From: Pedobacter metabolipauper
GTDB lineage: Bacteria; Bacteroidota; Bacteroidia; Sphingobacteriales; Sphingobacteriaceae
Direction of reading: 5' to 3'
NCBI RefSeq assembly: GCF_004362715.1
Contig: NZ_SNYC01000005.1
Location: 63,781-127,780 of the forward strand
DNA length: 64,000 nt
The number at the start of each line of letters is the position of its first letter. Position 1 is the first letter of the stretch. This document shows positions 19,441 through 27,180 of this stretch, piece by piece. The notes under the pieces are model-generated. The model did not search any database. It was not told the DNA's origin and worked only from the letters and a program-made list of their open reading frames with translations. The position numbers and the translations under genes are program-made.

Positions 19441-19803
19441 ATGGAAACTACAAAACAACTCATTGAAAAGATCAACAAGCTGTTCATCGACAATGACATG
19501 GAGAAATTCATGGATTATCTTGCTGACGATATGGTTTGGGAAATGTACAGCTCCACTTCGGGCCATACTACCCTTAAAGGAAAAGAAGAAATAGGTAGTA
19601 TGGACGCAGGAAATATGCCGGAAGAGATGAATTTCCGTTTTGAAACCGTAATTGTTGAAGGAGACATTGCCATCGCAAACGGAAGCAGCACGGGAACGAC
19701 CAAAGATGGAAAGCCCTATAAAGGAAATTTTTGCGATATCTATCAGTTCAAAGATGATAAGATTATCAAAATGACTTCTTACGTGATTGAAAGTATTGGA
19801 TAA
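19441..19803 (+). CDS. NTF2/SnoaL-like small protein
   Basis: A 120-residue protein with the cone-shaped NTF2-like (SnoaL) fold pattern: N-terminal helices (TTKQLIEKINKLFIDNDMEKF, without its last residues), the conserved YLADDMVWEMY segment, KGKEEI, and a beta-rich C-terminus with GKPYKGNFCDIYQFKDDKI. Such proteins bind or isomerise small hydrophobic molecules, or act as polyketide cyclase or dehydratase-like enzymes. No function can be assigned. It lies alone between divergent and convergent neighbours. Confidence 0.82.
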   Translation: METTKQLIEKINKLFIDNDMEKFMDYLADDMVWEMYSSTSGHTTLKGKEEIGSMDAGNMPEEMNFRFETVIVEGDIAIANGSSTGTTKDGKPYKGNFCDIYQFKDDKIIKMTSYVIESIG

Positions 19804-19812
19804 TTATGCGAT

Positions 19813-20301
19813 TTATACCAGCTTACTAATCCTTCTCTGCTTTCTAAACTGAAAAACAGAACCTATTACAAACAAGACAAAAAGTACAAGAAGTGTTTGG
19901 CCGACAATTGGATCTGTAGGTGCCTTAGCTAAAGGATGCCCAATAGGGACACGAGTAAAGGTTTCGTTAACCGTAGGAACCAATGATAAAAAAAAGCTAA
20001 AGGTAAGAAGCGCATTTTCAAAATAACGGGCGCTGTTATTCTCTTTCCTTTTGCTGTAAAGAAAGAAGGCCACCAGGATTAAAACCACGATGAACAAAGC
20101 GAAAATATGTCCCGGATTAAATCCACCTTGTTTTGATAAACCTAAAGCGGTTAGTGAGGTAATAAGTGTTAAATAAAAATAAATTTTCCCGGTGAGCTGA
20201 CTTAGGTCAATTTTACCATTCCTTATAAAACCTGCAACTGCGGCAACGATAGCAATAACACCTATGGCCGTATGAAAAATTCCTAAATTTGATAGTCCCA
20301 T
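19813..20301 (-). CDS. Small integral membrane protein of unknown function
   Basis: A 162-residue protein with four to five hydrophobic segments (about 5-25, 40-57, 66-84, 97-115, 134-153) and a basic C-terminus (FRKQRRISKLV), so a multipass inner-membrane protein. I do not recognise the family with certainty. Its promoter region shares a 24-bp element and identical spacing to a TTTGTAT box with the promoter of the osmC gene. The AraC gene lies between these two genes, so both are probably its targets. A role in the same stress response is inferred from that. Confidence 0.75.
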   Translation of the reverse strand: MGLSNLGIFHTAIGVIAIVAAVAGFIRNGKIDLSQLTGKIYFYLTLITSLTALGLSKQGGFNPGHIFALFIVVLILVAFFLYSKRKENNSARYFENALLTFSFFLSLVPTVNETFTRVPIGHPLAKAPTDPIVGQTLLVLFVLFVIGSVFQFRKQRRISKLV

Positions 20302-20365
20302 TTTTTTAATTTAATTGTTGATACAAAGTTGCCGTACTTGAGGGACATCGGCTTTGCAGATTAGC

Positions 20366-20389
20366 CCAATGATTTGGCAATTTGGCTCA
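20366..20389 (-). promoter_or_regulatory. AraC-type operator, copy 1 (membrane-protein promoter)
   Basis: A 24-bp element identical but for one base to 21946-21969. On the minus strand its core is GCCAAATTGCCAAAT, two direct 7-bp repeats 8 bp apart, as AraC proteins favour. It lies 65 bp before the membrane-protein start, and 44 nt separate the GCCAAATTGCCAAAT core from a TTTGTAT box, exactly as in the osmC promoter. Confidence 0.7.
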
Positions 20390-20474
20390 AAAAAACCCCA
20401 TACGTTTTGTAGTGGAGGGTTGATTACCACACGGCCGGTATCATACAGGCGTGTTATGTGAAGTAAGATGGCTT

Positions 20475-21323
20475 TTATTTAGAAGACTGGCTGACCCGAT
20501 AATTGGTTGGTGTTAGATGGTATTGATCATGAAAGCTTTTGGTGAAATTGGCCAGGTCGTTGAAACCGCAATCAAAAGCAATGTCTGTAATACGTTCATC
20601 AGAAATTAAAAGTAATTCGGCAGCCCTTTCCAATCTTTTGGTTTTAATGTAATTGGCCGGCGAATCATCATACAATTTTTTAAATTCCCTTTTAAAGGAA
20701 GAAACGCTTAAATTGGTTTTTTGCGCCAGCTCTTCAACATTAATCTGCGAAAACAAGTTGGCTTCTATAATTTGTTTGAACGTATAAATTGTGGGCGAAA
20801 AAAGCTGGGAGAGTATGACTTGTATCATTTCAGCGTCTTTCGTTTGCGATAACAAGAGAATGATTTCTTTCAGTTTTAACACCAAAATTTCTTCATTTAC
20901 TAAAGATGGATTTTCAAAGTAAAAGAGAAGGCCCTCTATGTATTTTTGAATTAAAAAATCATTGTTGACTTTTCCGCTTGACTGATTTGTGATCCTGTCA
21001 TTTTTCTGAAATATCAACGGAAGTTCTCTTTCATAAATTTTCTTTAGGATGTCCGGATGGAAAGTAACGATTACAATTTCGCCATTGTTGTTACTTGAAT
21101 CACTTAATTGCTTGCCTGAGTTGATACAATTGAGTAACAATGCATGATTAGCAGGTATTGTGATATGATCATCGTCAAATTGAAACTGCGTCTCACCTTT
21201 CAACATGTATAAGAAGCAAGCTTGTTCTGCTACGGGAAATGAAAATTCAAAAGGAGACTTTAAATCCAACTTTTGAATAAATGTTTTCCCAAATAACTCA
21301 ATTTTTTTATAGTCGATAATCAT
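20475..21323 (-). CDS. AraC family transcriptional regulator
   Basis: A 282-residue regulator. The N-terminal half is a cupin-like sensor domain (FPVAEQACFLYMLKGETQF, ITIPANHALLLNC), and the C-terminal 95 residues form the AraC double helix-turn-helix (AQKTNLSVSSFKREFKKLY, IAFDCGFNDLANFTKSFHDQY). It sits between the membrane-protein gene and osmC, all on the minus strand, and the promoters of those two carry matching direct-repeat operators. Its own upstream region holds a large nested hairpin but no copy of the operator, so it may not be autoregulated through that element. The effector is unknown. Confidence 0.9.
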   Translation of the reverse strand: MIIDYKKIELFGKTFIQKLDLKSPFEFSFPVAEQACFLYMLKGETQFQFDDDHITIPANHALLLNCINSGKQLSDSSNNNGEIVIVTFHPDILKKIYERELPLIFQKNDRITNQSSGKVNNDFLIQKYIEGLLFYFENPSLVNEEILVLKLKEIILLLSQTKDAEMIQVILSQLFSPTIYTFKQIIEANLFSQINVEELAQKTNLSVSSFKREFKKLYDDSPANYIKTKRLERAAELLLISDERITDIAFDCGFNDLANFTKSFHDQYHLTPTNYRVSQSSK

Positions 21324-21382
21324 CTATCTTCCTGTATTTTAATTATAGCTCGAATGGAAAGGCCTATATTTGCATCCTCAAT

Positions 21383-21428
21383 TCTCATTCAACGCGAAGC
21401 CTAATATAGGCAAAAACGTTGAATGAGA
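21383..21428 (-). terminator. Nested hairpin between osmC and araC
   Basis: Perfect 12-bp arms TCTCATTCAACG (21383-21394) and CGTTGAATGAGA (21417-21428) enclose a second hairpin GCCTA/TAGGC. It lies 20 bp after the osmC stop and 60 bp before the araC start, so it could terminate osmC or attenuate araC. There is no T-run, so a plain intrinsic terminator is doubtful. A plus-strand TATATTTG (21365-21372) directly before it would allow a small antisense RNA instead. Confidence 0.4.
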
Positions 21429-21448
21429 TTGTTATTGTATTGTAATGG

Positions 21449-21865
21449 TTAGGAGACCAGATAAGCTTCCGAGCTAATGGGCAGATTCAATACTTTGGAA
21501 ATTAAACAGTTCTGTTCTGCCCCTTTTGTAATCGTTTCAAATTCTTCTGCAGTAATGCCTGGTACGTTTCCGGTAATGGAGAGATGTACCCCGGTAATTC
21601 CAGCGTTATCCATTGATACTGTTGCTTCAGTATCCAGCGAAGTTGGTGTCAATCCTTTTTCCGTCAAAGCATAACTTACTGCCATGGTAAAACATCCGGC
21701 ATGTGCTGCTGCTAACAATTCTTCGGGATTGGTTCCTTTTTCTTCCCCGGTAAATCGCGTTTTAAAACTGTAATTTGTCTGTTTTAGAACTTCGCTTTGG
21801 GTAGTTAACTCACCTTTACCTTCTTTTATACTACCTGCCCAATGTGCTTTTGCTGTACGTTTCAT
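21449..21865 (-). CDS. OsmC family peroxiredoxin
   Basis: A 138-residue OsmC/Ohr-type thiol peroxidase that reduces organic hydroperoxides in the cytoplasm. Both redox cysteines are present: Cys58 in AHAGCFTMA and Cys120 in AEQNCLIS. The Arg-rich N-terminal region (KTRFTGEEKGTNPEELL) is also family-typical. Length is normal for OsmC. The promoter region holds a 24-bp direct-repeat operator shared with the membrane-protein gene at 19813, so it is probably controlled by the adjacent AraC protein. Confidence 0.93.
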   Translation of the reverse strand: MKRTAKAHWAGSIKEGKGELTTQSEVLKQTNYSFKTRFTGEEKGTNPEELLAAAHAGCFTMAVSYALTEKGLTPTSLDTEATVSMDNAGITGVHLSITGNVPGITAEEFETITKGAEQNCLISKVLNLPISSEAYLVS

Positions 21866-21945
21866 GTTTTATACTTTTAAATTGATTGTCGATATTGACA
21901 ATACAAATTTGCAGTACAAAGAGCAAGAAGACATTGCGAATAAGG

Positions 21946-21969
21946 CCAATTATTTGGCAATTTGGCTCA
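21946..21969 (-). promoter_or_regulatory. AraC-type operator, copy 2 (osmC promoter)
   Basis: Second copy of the 24-bp element at 20366-20389, with one mismatch (core GCCAAATTGCCAAAT on the minus strand). It lies 81 bp before osmC, and its core is 44 nt from a TTTGTAT box within GTACTGCAAATTTGTAT. The other promoter has GTACGGCAACTTTGTAT at the same distance. Confidence 0.7.
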
Positions 21970-22087
21970 TGTAATAATTTGGATGATCCGCTCTCAAAAT
22001 TGGATGGTGCGGTGTGTAATTCGAATGGTGCCCGACAAATGGGGTTAGGAAAACTACATGGTGCCGCGCCATCCAATGCAAACCAAT

Positions 22088-23329
22088 CTATATTTTCTTA
22101 ATATCTTCACCTAACTTTTCAAAGTAGCTATTGACTGATATGGGATTTCCCCGATAGCTGTCAATGCTTTTCTGTATCCATAGCTTTATAGATTCACGTA
22201 TATCTTTTGTCAATAACTTATATTGTTGACAAGAGGAGATAATTTCACAAAATTCGCTGTAAGTACGTATTGACTCTGATTGGAAGGTCTTCTTAACCTG
22301 TTCGCTATTTAGGCCTGGAAATACTGTTTTCGATAAATCCTGCATTTTTGTTAACGTTGCCTTTTCCTCTGCGTATAATTTGGCGGTGTCTAGTCCGCTA
22401 TAGGCATCTGAGCAAAAGCGTTTAAATGCTTTGGATAAACCAATCGAATCATTGGCAAAAGCATAGTACATACACCTGAAATAATTTGCTTCCCGTTCTT
22501 TAGCATATCCATCGTTTTCAAAAAAAGAATTTAAATGGATGAGCTTTTCGAGCTGTTGATCATTACGGCTTTTTCCAGCCTGCGCTAAATCAGTCTTGAG
22601 TTTGCTTCTCAAAGTCATCCAGGTGCCATCGATAAACCCAAGTTTGAATGGATATTGACGATATTGTTTTAAAAAAGCTTTAAAGGTTAAGGAATTCTCA
22701 TCAAGAATGACAGGGGCGTTTATCTTAATGATCCTATTTACTTTCTGCGAACCGAGCGAATCCTCTGGAACCAAAGAAAGATACTTTTCAATTAGTTGTT
22801 CAATATCTTGAGGTCGTTTATCAAACGGTATGCTGGTTAAGTAAGAATATAAAAAGTCTGCATCATATTTTCCTGATGCAAGTTTCATTCTCTTTTGTAC
22901 ATCTTCTTCATTATATGATTGTACAGCTGCAGTCTTGCCTTCCATCAAAAATTTGGAAACTGGCATTGATCCTTTTGCATTATATATCACCTTGCCATTT
23001 TGATCAAAAAATAGATAGGTAGGGTAAGCATCCACGCCTTCGGTTTTAGCAAAGGCCGTTCCCCAACCTTTTTCAGCATCAACTTTCACATTTATAAATG
23101 TGCTGTTGTAATAATCAGCCACCTCTTTTTTGTTAAAAACTTCAGCGTCCATCCATTTACAAGGACCGCACCATGTTGTATATACGTCTACGAACACCTT
23201 TTTATTTGCTGCTTTTGCCTTCAAAAGAACTTCATTCCAGGATTTTGCATCGGAGATAAATTGTATCGATTGAGCCTGCAACGTAAATGTAAACATCAAT
23301 AAGATGCCAAAAATGTGGTATTTTCTCAT
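22088..23329 (-). CDS. Thioredoxin-domain protein, exported
   Basis: A 413-residue exported protein. The signal peptide (MRKYHIFGILLMFTFTLQAQ) is followed by a thioredoxin fold with the active site WCGPC (Cys54, Cys57), in a DUF255/thioredoxin_7-like setting (VDVYTTWCGPCKWMD, VEAYPTYLFF-like GVDAYPTYLFF). The remaining 270 residues are helical and of unknown role. It is probably a periplasmic thiol oxidoreductase or chaperone. It is a single gene on the minus strand; the 220 bp downstream separate it from osmC. Confidence 0.88.
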   Translation of the reverse strand: MRKYHIFGILLMFTFTLQAQSIQFISDAKSWNEVLLKAKAANKKVFVDVYTTWCGPCKWMDAEVFNKKEVADYYNSTFINVKVDAEKGWGTAFAKTEGVDAYPTYLFFDQNGKVIYNAKGSMPVSKFLMEGKTAAVQSYNEEDVQKRMKLASGKYDADFLYSYLTSIPFDKRPQDIEQLIEKYLSLVPEDSLGSQKVNRIIKINAPVILDENSLTFKAFLKQYRQYPFKLGFIDGTWMTLRSKLKTDLAQAGKSRNDQQLEKLIHLNSFFENDGYAKEREANYFRCMYYAFANDSIGLSKAFKRFCSDAYSGLDTAKLYAEEKATLTKMQDLSKTVFPGLNSEQVKKTFQSESIRTYSEFCEIISSCQQYKLLTKDIRESIKLWIQKSIDSYRGNPISVNSYFEKLGEDIKKI

Positions 23330-23462
23330 ACTAGATTGAAGATAGGTATTATAATTACCGCCGCAAACCAGCTATCATATGATTAGGGTTATAGCTTTAA
23401 CGTGGGCGTTCCATAAATGTAAATAAGTTAAAATTAGGTCATAGTAATATTGCTATTACGAG

Positions 23463-23567
23463 ATGAAAGTGGAGTTCATCGGTGATTTCGGTCACGAGAC
23501 CGGCGGCCTTGTTATTCTTTTTAATGAAACTGGTTTGATCAAACATGTAGAAGCCTATTTGGATTAA
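23463..23567 (+). pseudogene. Short ORF, possible C-terminal remnant of an NTF2/SnoaL-like gene
   Basis: A 34-codon frame starting MKVEFIGDFGHETGGLVI and ending GLIKHVEAYLD. The end resembles the last beta strands of SnoaL-like proteins, where a phrase such as GLIxxVEAYLD is common. An in-frame stop lies 15 bp upstream, and no longer frame can be built. It may be the remnant of a larger gene next to the TetR gene, or chance. It lies in an otherwise empty 299-bp gap. Confidence 0.3.
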
Positions 23568-23628
23568 CGATTAATCCGGTACAATGCTTTTAACTGATTG
23601 ACCGGAGTCTTAATGCAAGATCCAAATA

Positions 23629-24201
23629 CTAATTTTTGACCAGTACATTGGTAAAATCGGATACGGCCTTTGCAAATATTTGTTCACTGATCTTCCAGGG
23701 TAAACTCTTGCCGATTAGTTTTATAGCGATCAATCCATGTAAAACTGACCAACACGTGTAATAAGGTGCCAGCGGGAGGTCGCCAATAACCTCGCAGAAT
23801 AACGAATCGATCTTAGCGGATGCTTTTTCTAATCCATTTGGATCAGAACGGGTTGTTCCAACTCCGAACATGAGCCGGTAAAGCTCTGGTTCATCTGACG
23901 CAAAATCCCAATATGCCTTGCACATGAGCAGGAGTTGTTGCTTAGGTACGGCACTGGCTGATCTGGCCTGCATTAATTCACCGGATAACACCACGAATCC
24001 ATATCGGGTCAATCCAAGTAATAACGCTGCTTTGTTTTCGAAATATTCATAGATGACCGGCGGGGTATAGCCTATCGCTTCTGCTATTTTGCGCATGCTT
24101 ACCGAACTCCAGCCCGATTTTTTACTGATCAGGAGCGCGGCCCTAAGTATCTTACAGTAAATACTTTTCCGATGACTGAAGGTTAGTTTATTAAATCTCA
24201 T
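23629..24201 (-). CDS. TetR family transcriptional regulator
   Basis: A 190-residue TetR repressor. The N-terminal helix-turn-helix is at about residues 18-64 (GWSSVSMRKIAEAIGYTPPVIYEYFENK), in part written here only to show the recognition helix, and a C-terminal ligand-binding domain contains LYRLMFGV. It is a paralogue of the pump-linked TetR at 59818-60417 (shared MRKIA, IYEYF, NK, LMFGV). A near-perfect promoter lies upstream at 24218-24248. No obvious target gene is adjacent; the next TetR gene is divergent. Confidence 0.88.
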   Translation of the reverse strand: MRFNKLTFSHRKSIYCKILRAALLISKKSGWSSVSMRKIAEAIGYTPPVIYEYFENKAALLLGLTRYGFVVLSGELMQARSASAVPKQQLLLMCKAYWDFASDEPELYRLMFGVGTTRSDPNGLEKASAKIDSLFCEVIGDLPLAPYYTCWSVLHGLIAIKLIGKSLPWKISEQIFAKAVSDFTNVLVKN

Positions 24202-24217
24202 ATTTAAAGTCAGCAGG

Positions 24218-24248
24218 CAAATGTATATTATAGAACAGTCGTTACAAA
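24218..24248 (-). promoter_or_regulatory. Bacteroidota-type promoter of the TetR gene at 23629
   Basis: On the minus strand TTTG (24248-24245), a 19-nt spacer, then TACATTTG (24225-24218), which matches TTTG-N19-TAnnTTTG exactly. The -7 box ends 16 bp before the start codon. Confidence 0.7.
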
Positions 24249-24288
24249 ATCTGCATCCTTAATTTAAGGTCAAATTAAAATGACATTA

Positions 24289-24310
24289 TTTTAGAACAAG
24301 TGTTTTAAAA
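24289..24310 (+). promoter_or_regulatory. TetR-type operator O1, upstream of the TetR gene at 24334
   Basis: Inverted repeat TTTTAGAAC (24289-24297), 4-nt spacer, GTTTTAAAA (24302-24310). Pairing extends three more bp on each side, giving 12-bp arms with one mismatch. The same architecture occurs at 24967 and 25032, on the other side of the regulator gene. It suggests autorepression. Confidence 0.65.
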
Positions 24311-24333
24311 TAAATTTATGTTTGCAAAGAATT

Positions 24334-24912
24334 ATGGCAAGGAACCTGGAATTTAACGAAGAAGAAGCAACCAAAAAAGCGATGGAGGTCTTTTGGAAAA
24401 AGGGCTACAGTGGCACGTCTATTCGTGACCTGTCTGAAGCGATGAATGTGCATGTTAGCAGTATCTATAATACCATGGGCGACAAACACCAGTTGTTTGT
24501 TACGTGCATCCGTAATTACACCCAAAACCGGATGGAGGATGCGCTCAAGCATGCCGCTAAAATCAAATCACCGCTTGAAGCAATCATCAGTTTTATAAAC
24601 GCTTCCGCAAACACTATTGTTTACAGTGACAACAGCTGTTTGGCCATCAAGACAACTTTTGAAGTGGCGACCTCTGATCCAGATGTTCAAGACGTGCTTC
24701 GAAAAGATAATGAATTCACGCATAAATTCATATCGGACCTGATCCATAAAGCAATCGAACTTAAGGAGCTTGCTGTGGATACAGATGCCGAAACATTGAC
24801 GGATTTTATTATCAATACGTTTACAGGCTGGCATGAGTCCTATATTCTGCACAAGGACCCGATCAGGATCATGCGTATGGCCAAATACCTAATTGCACAG
24901 ATCTCCCACTAA
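24334..24912 (+). CDS. TetR family transcriptional regulator
   Basis: A 192-residue repressor of the class seen beside SDR genes. The ATG at 24334 gives the typical start MARNLEFNEEEA; an upstream TTG adds only four residues. The helix-turn-helix is at about 12-55 (MEVFWKKGYSGTSIRDLSEA, HVSSIYNTMGDKHQLF), and the ligand domain carries CLAIKTTFEVAT. It is followed, 196 bp downstream, by the SDR operon on the same strand. One operator-like palindrome lies before this gene and two before the operon, so it most likely represses both itself and the operon. Confidence 0.9.
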   Translation: MARNLEFNEEEATKKAMEVFWKKGYSGTSIRDLSEAMNVHVSSIYNTMGDKHQLFVTCIRNYTQNRMEDALKHAAKIKSPLEAIISFINASANTIVYSDNSCLAIKTTFEVATSDPDVQDVLRKDNEFTHKFISDLIHKAIELKELAVDTDAETLTDFIINTFTGWHESYILHKDPIRIMRMAKYLIAQISH

Positions 24913-24966
24913 AGAATTAACTCATTACAGCTAACATTGAAATACGCTAATAAAGAAGGGGCATAA

Positions 24967-24988
24967 TTTTAGAGCGTTTGCTCCAAAA
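24967..24988 (+). promoter_or_regulatory. TetR-type operator O2, upstream of the SDR operon
   Basis: TTTTAGAGC (24967-24975), 4-nt spacer, GCTCCAAAA (24980-24988); arms pair at 8 of 9 positions. It has the same size and spacing as the site before the tetR gene. Confidence 0.6.
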
Positions 24989-25031
24989 CTAAAGGTTAGC
25001 CGTTGAAAACCGAGTCCTAACCCGGCTTTAA

Positions 25032-25053
25032 TTCTAGAGTGACTGTTCTAAAA
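25032..25053 (+). promoter_or_regulatory. TetR-type operator O3, 55 bp before the SDR operon
   Basis: TTCTAGAGT (25032-25040), 4-nt spacer, GTTCTAAAA (25045-25053). The right half is the perfect reverse complement of TTTTAGAAC in O1; the left half is degenerate (6 of 9). It lies about 65 bp after O2. Confidence 0.55.
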
Positions 25054-25108
25054 TAAAAGAAGACAACTAAATACAGAGTAAAACAATATATATATTAAAA
25101 TAATCAAC

Positions 25109-25888
25109 ATGGAAAATAAAGAACTGACCGGCAAGATCGCTTTGGTAACAGGTGGAACCAAAGGGATCGGGAAGGCGATCGCTGACAGGTTGGCCCAGGC
25201 GGGAGCTACCGTGATCATCACCGCAAGGAATGCACCGGCCGACAACAAATACGGGCACCATTTTATCAAGGGAGACCTCGCAAATGCATCGGAAGCTATG
25301 ACGGTCATCAGCAGTATTCTCGAAAAATTCGGTAAAGTTGATATACTGATCAACAACATGGGGGGATCTAACAGTCCTTCGGGCGGCTTTGGTGTCCTTA
25401 CTGACAAGCATTGGGAAGATGAGATCCAACTGAACCTGCTCGCCCCCGTACGTATTGACAGAACAATATTGCCGGGGATGCTGGAAAACAAAAGCGGGGT
25501 GATCATCCATATCTCTTCGATCAGTGGCATATCACCTCTTTACGAATCACTCGGCGCTTATGCCGTAGCTAAGGCAGCGCTGATCAATTACAGCAAAAGC
25601 CTGTCAAAAGAGGTTACACCTAAAGGTGTGCGGGTGCTTACTGTATCACCGGGCATGGTTAAAACCGAAACCATGGACAGTTTTTTGGGCACGCTTGCGG
25701 AATCTGCAGGTACAACCATCGACGAGATCACCCAAAATTTGATGGCAAGCCTGGGCGGCATCCCTATGGGCAGGATGGCAGATCCTAAAGATGTTGCTGA
25801 GCTTGTGGGCTATTTGGTATCTCCAAGAGCGTCATACCTTAGTGGCGCAAACTATGTAATAGACGGTGGAACAATTCCTACCATTTAA
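25109..25888 (+). CDS. Short-chain dehydrogenase/reductase (SDR), first gene of the operon
   Basis: A 259-residue classical SDR. Rossmann motif TGGTKGIG (about residues 15-22), NNMGG in place of NNAG, Ser in HISSISG, and catalytic YAVAK. It uses NAD(P)H to reduce or oxidise a carbonyl or alcohol of unknown identity. It is the first of five genes on the plus strand, 41 bp before the SnoaL-like gene, and carries two TetR-type sites upstream. Two further SDR genes in the same operon suggest a multi-step modification of one substrate. Confidence 0.9.
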   Translation: MENKELTGKIALVTGGTKGIGKAIADRLAQAGATVIITARNAPADNKYGHHFIKGDLANASEAMTVISSILEKFGKVDILINNMGGSNSPSGGFGVLTDKHWEDEIQLNLLAPVRIDRTILPGMLENKSGVIIHISSISGISPLYESLGAYAVAKAALINYSKSLSKEVTPKGVRVLTVSPGMVKTETMDSFLGTLAESAGTTIDEITQNLMASLGGIPMGRMADPKDVAELVGYLVSPRASYLSGANYVIDGGTIPTI

Positions 25889-25929
25889 TTTAAAATCAAT
25901 TCATATAAATTATTCTAAACGTTAAAAAA

Positions 25930-26415
25930 ATGAATCAGTCAGCTTATAAGATCAGCAGTGAAAGAGAGATCGAAAATTTAATCGCGCGTTACACTCACCT
26001 TTTAGACAAGGGAGATCTTGCGGGAGTTGGTGCCTTGTTTGCACATGGCAGAATCGGTTCCCTTGGCGCCTATACAGATGGAGCGGATATTGAGTCTATG
26101 CTCAGATCTAATCTTCAGATCTATTCTAATGGCACGCCGCAGACCGCACACGTGACTACGAACACAACAATCCATATTAACGAGGACGACTCCTCAGCGA
26201 CCGCGAAGTCGTACCTTATTATTTACCAGCAGGATACCGAGCGGTCTTTCCCATTACAGGCGATCATGACCGGAACCTATGACGACATTTTTGTACGCAT
26301 TGATGGCAAATGGCAATTTAAAGAAAGAAGTCTTTCGATGGGCTTTGCGGGAGACCTGTCACACCACGCTAACCCAGATGGACCCTCTGCCAAAATATTG
26401 AATGACAATGGATAA
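25930..26415 (+). CDS. SnoaL-like (NTF2-fold) protein
   Basis: A 161-residue NTF2-fold protein of the SnoaL-like_4 type (scytalone-dehydratase-related). It has an N-terminal helix pair (REIENLIARYTHLLDKGDL), then GALFAHGRIGS, the TAHVTTNTTIHI strand and DDIFVRIDGKWQFKERSL at the C-terminus. Members act as dehydratases, hydrolases or cyclases, or as ligand-binding subunits. It overlaps the next SDR by 14 bp (or 8 bp if that gene starts at 26408). This tight coupling suggests the two proteins act together. Confidence 0.85.
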   Translation: MNQSAYKISSEREIENLIARYTHLLDKGDLAGVGALFAHGRIGSLGAYTDGADIESMLRSNLQIYSNGTPQTAHVTTNTTIHINEDDSSATAKSYLIIYQQDTERSFPLQAIMTGTYDDIFVRIDGKWQFKERSLSMGFAGDLSHHANPDGPSAKILNDNG

Positions 26416-27136
26416 TTTGAGAACTGCCCTGGTAACCGGTGCGAACAAAGGCATAGGATTGGCTACCGTGGAAGGACTGGCCAAAGAAGGTTATAAAGTA
26501 TGGCTGGGATCGAGGGATCATTCCCGCGGTCAGGCAGCCGTGGAAAAACTTCGTTCGAAAGGTCTGGATGTAAACCTGCTTTTGATCGATGTTGCCGATG
26601 ACAACAGTGTAAAAGAGGCTGCGCGTGTTTTGAATACGCAAACTGCATATCTGGATATCCTGATCAATAACGCTGGCGTAGCGTTGAACCTGAAAAGCCT
26701 TCCCAGTGATGAGCAAATGGACGTGATCAGGGAAACATTTGAGACAAACACTTTTGGGCCGATCCGTGTAACGCAGGCTCTGCTGCCCTTATTGAGGGCT
26801 GCCATTGGCGCGCGGATAATCATGTTAAGCAGTATCGTTGGATCTATTGGCCTTAGTTCCGACCCAGATGTTATTTATGGACAGGTCAATTTCATGGGTT
26901 ATTCCAGTTCAAAAGCTGCGCTGAATATGATCACCGCAGCCTTTGCTAAAGAACTTGGGCCGTCGGGTATCAAAGTATATGCTGTTGAGCCGGGACATAT
27001 ACGGACAGATCTCAACGACAATACCGGAAGTTTGACTGCCGAAGAGGGCGCATCTGTACCACTGCGATATGCAACGATGAATCTGGACGTTTCCAACGGT
27101 GGCTTTTTTGGACCCGAAGGGATACTGCCATGGTAA
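26402..27136 (+). CDS. Short-chain dehydrogenase/reductase (SDR)
   Basis: A 244-residue SDR of the carbonyl-reductase-like type: TGANKGIG (about residues 11-18), LINNAG, catalytic Ser in MLSSIVG, and YSSSK as YxxxK. It overlaps the end of the SnoaL-like gene; a second ATG at 26408 is possible. The C-terminus keeps GGFFGPEG, which is usual in NADPH carbonyl reductases of this group. It is the third gene of the operon, 44 bp before the MazG-like gene. Confidence 0.9.
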   Translation: MTMDNLRTALVTGANKGIGLATVEGLAKEGYKVWLGSRDHSRGQAAVEKLRSKGLDVNLLLIDVADDNSVKEAARVLNTQTAYLDILINNAGVALNLKSLPSDEQMDVIRETFETNTFGPIRVTQALLPLLRAAIGARIIMLSSIVGSIGLSSDPDVIYGQVNFMGYSSSKAALNMITAAFAKELGPSGIKVYAVEPGHIRTDLNDNTGSLTAEEGASVPLRYATMNLDVSNGGFFGPEGILPW

Positions 27137-27180
27137 CCCATCAAGTATAAATTCAATAAATTATAAGCATTTAAATCATT

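Noticed and set aside
21831..22076. Minus-strand frame of 81 codons upstream of osmC
   Set aside because: It covers the osmC promoter and operator and has no protein-like features.
25048..25530. Minus-strand frame of 160 codons opposite the first SDR
   Set aside because: It is the shadow of an SDR with clear motifs on the plus strand and shows no recognisable family.
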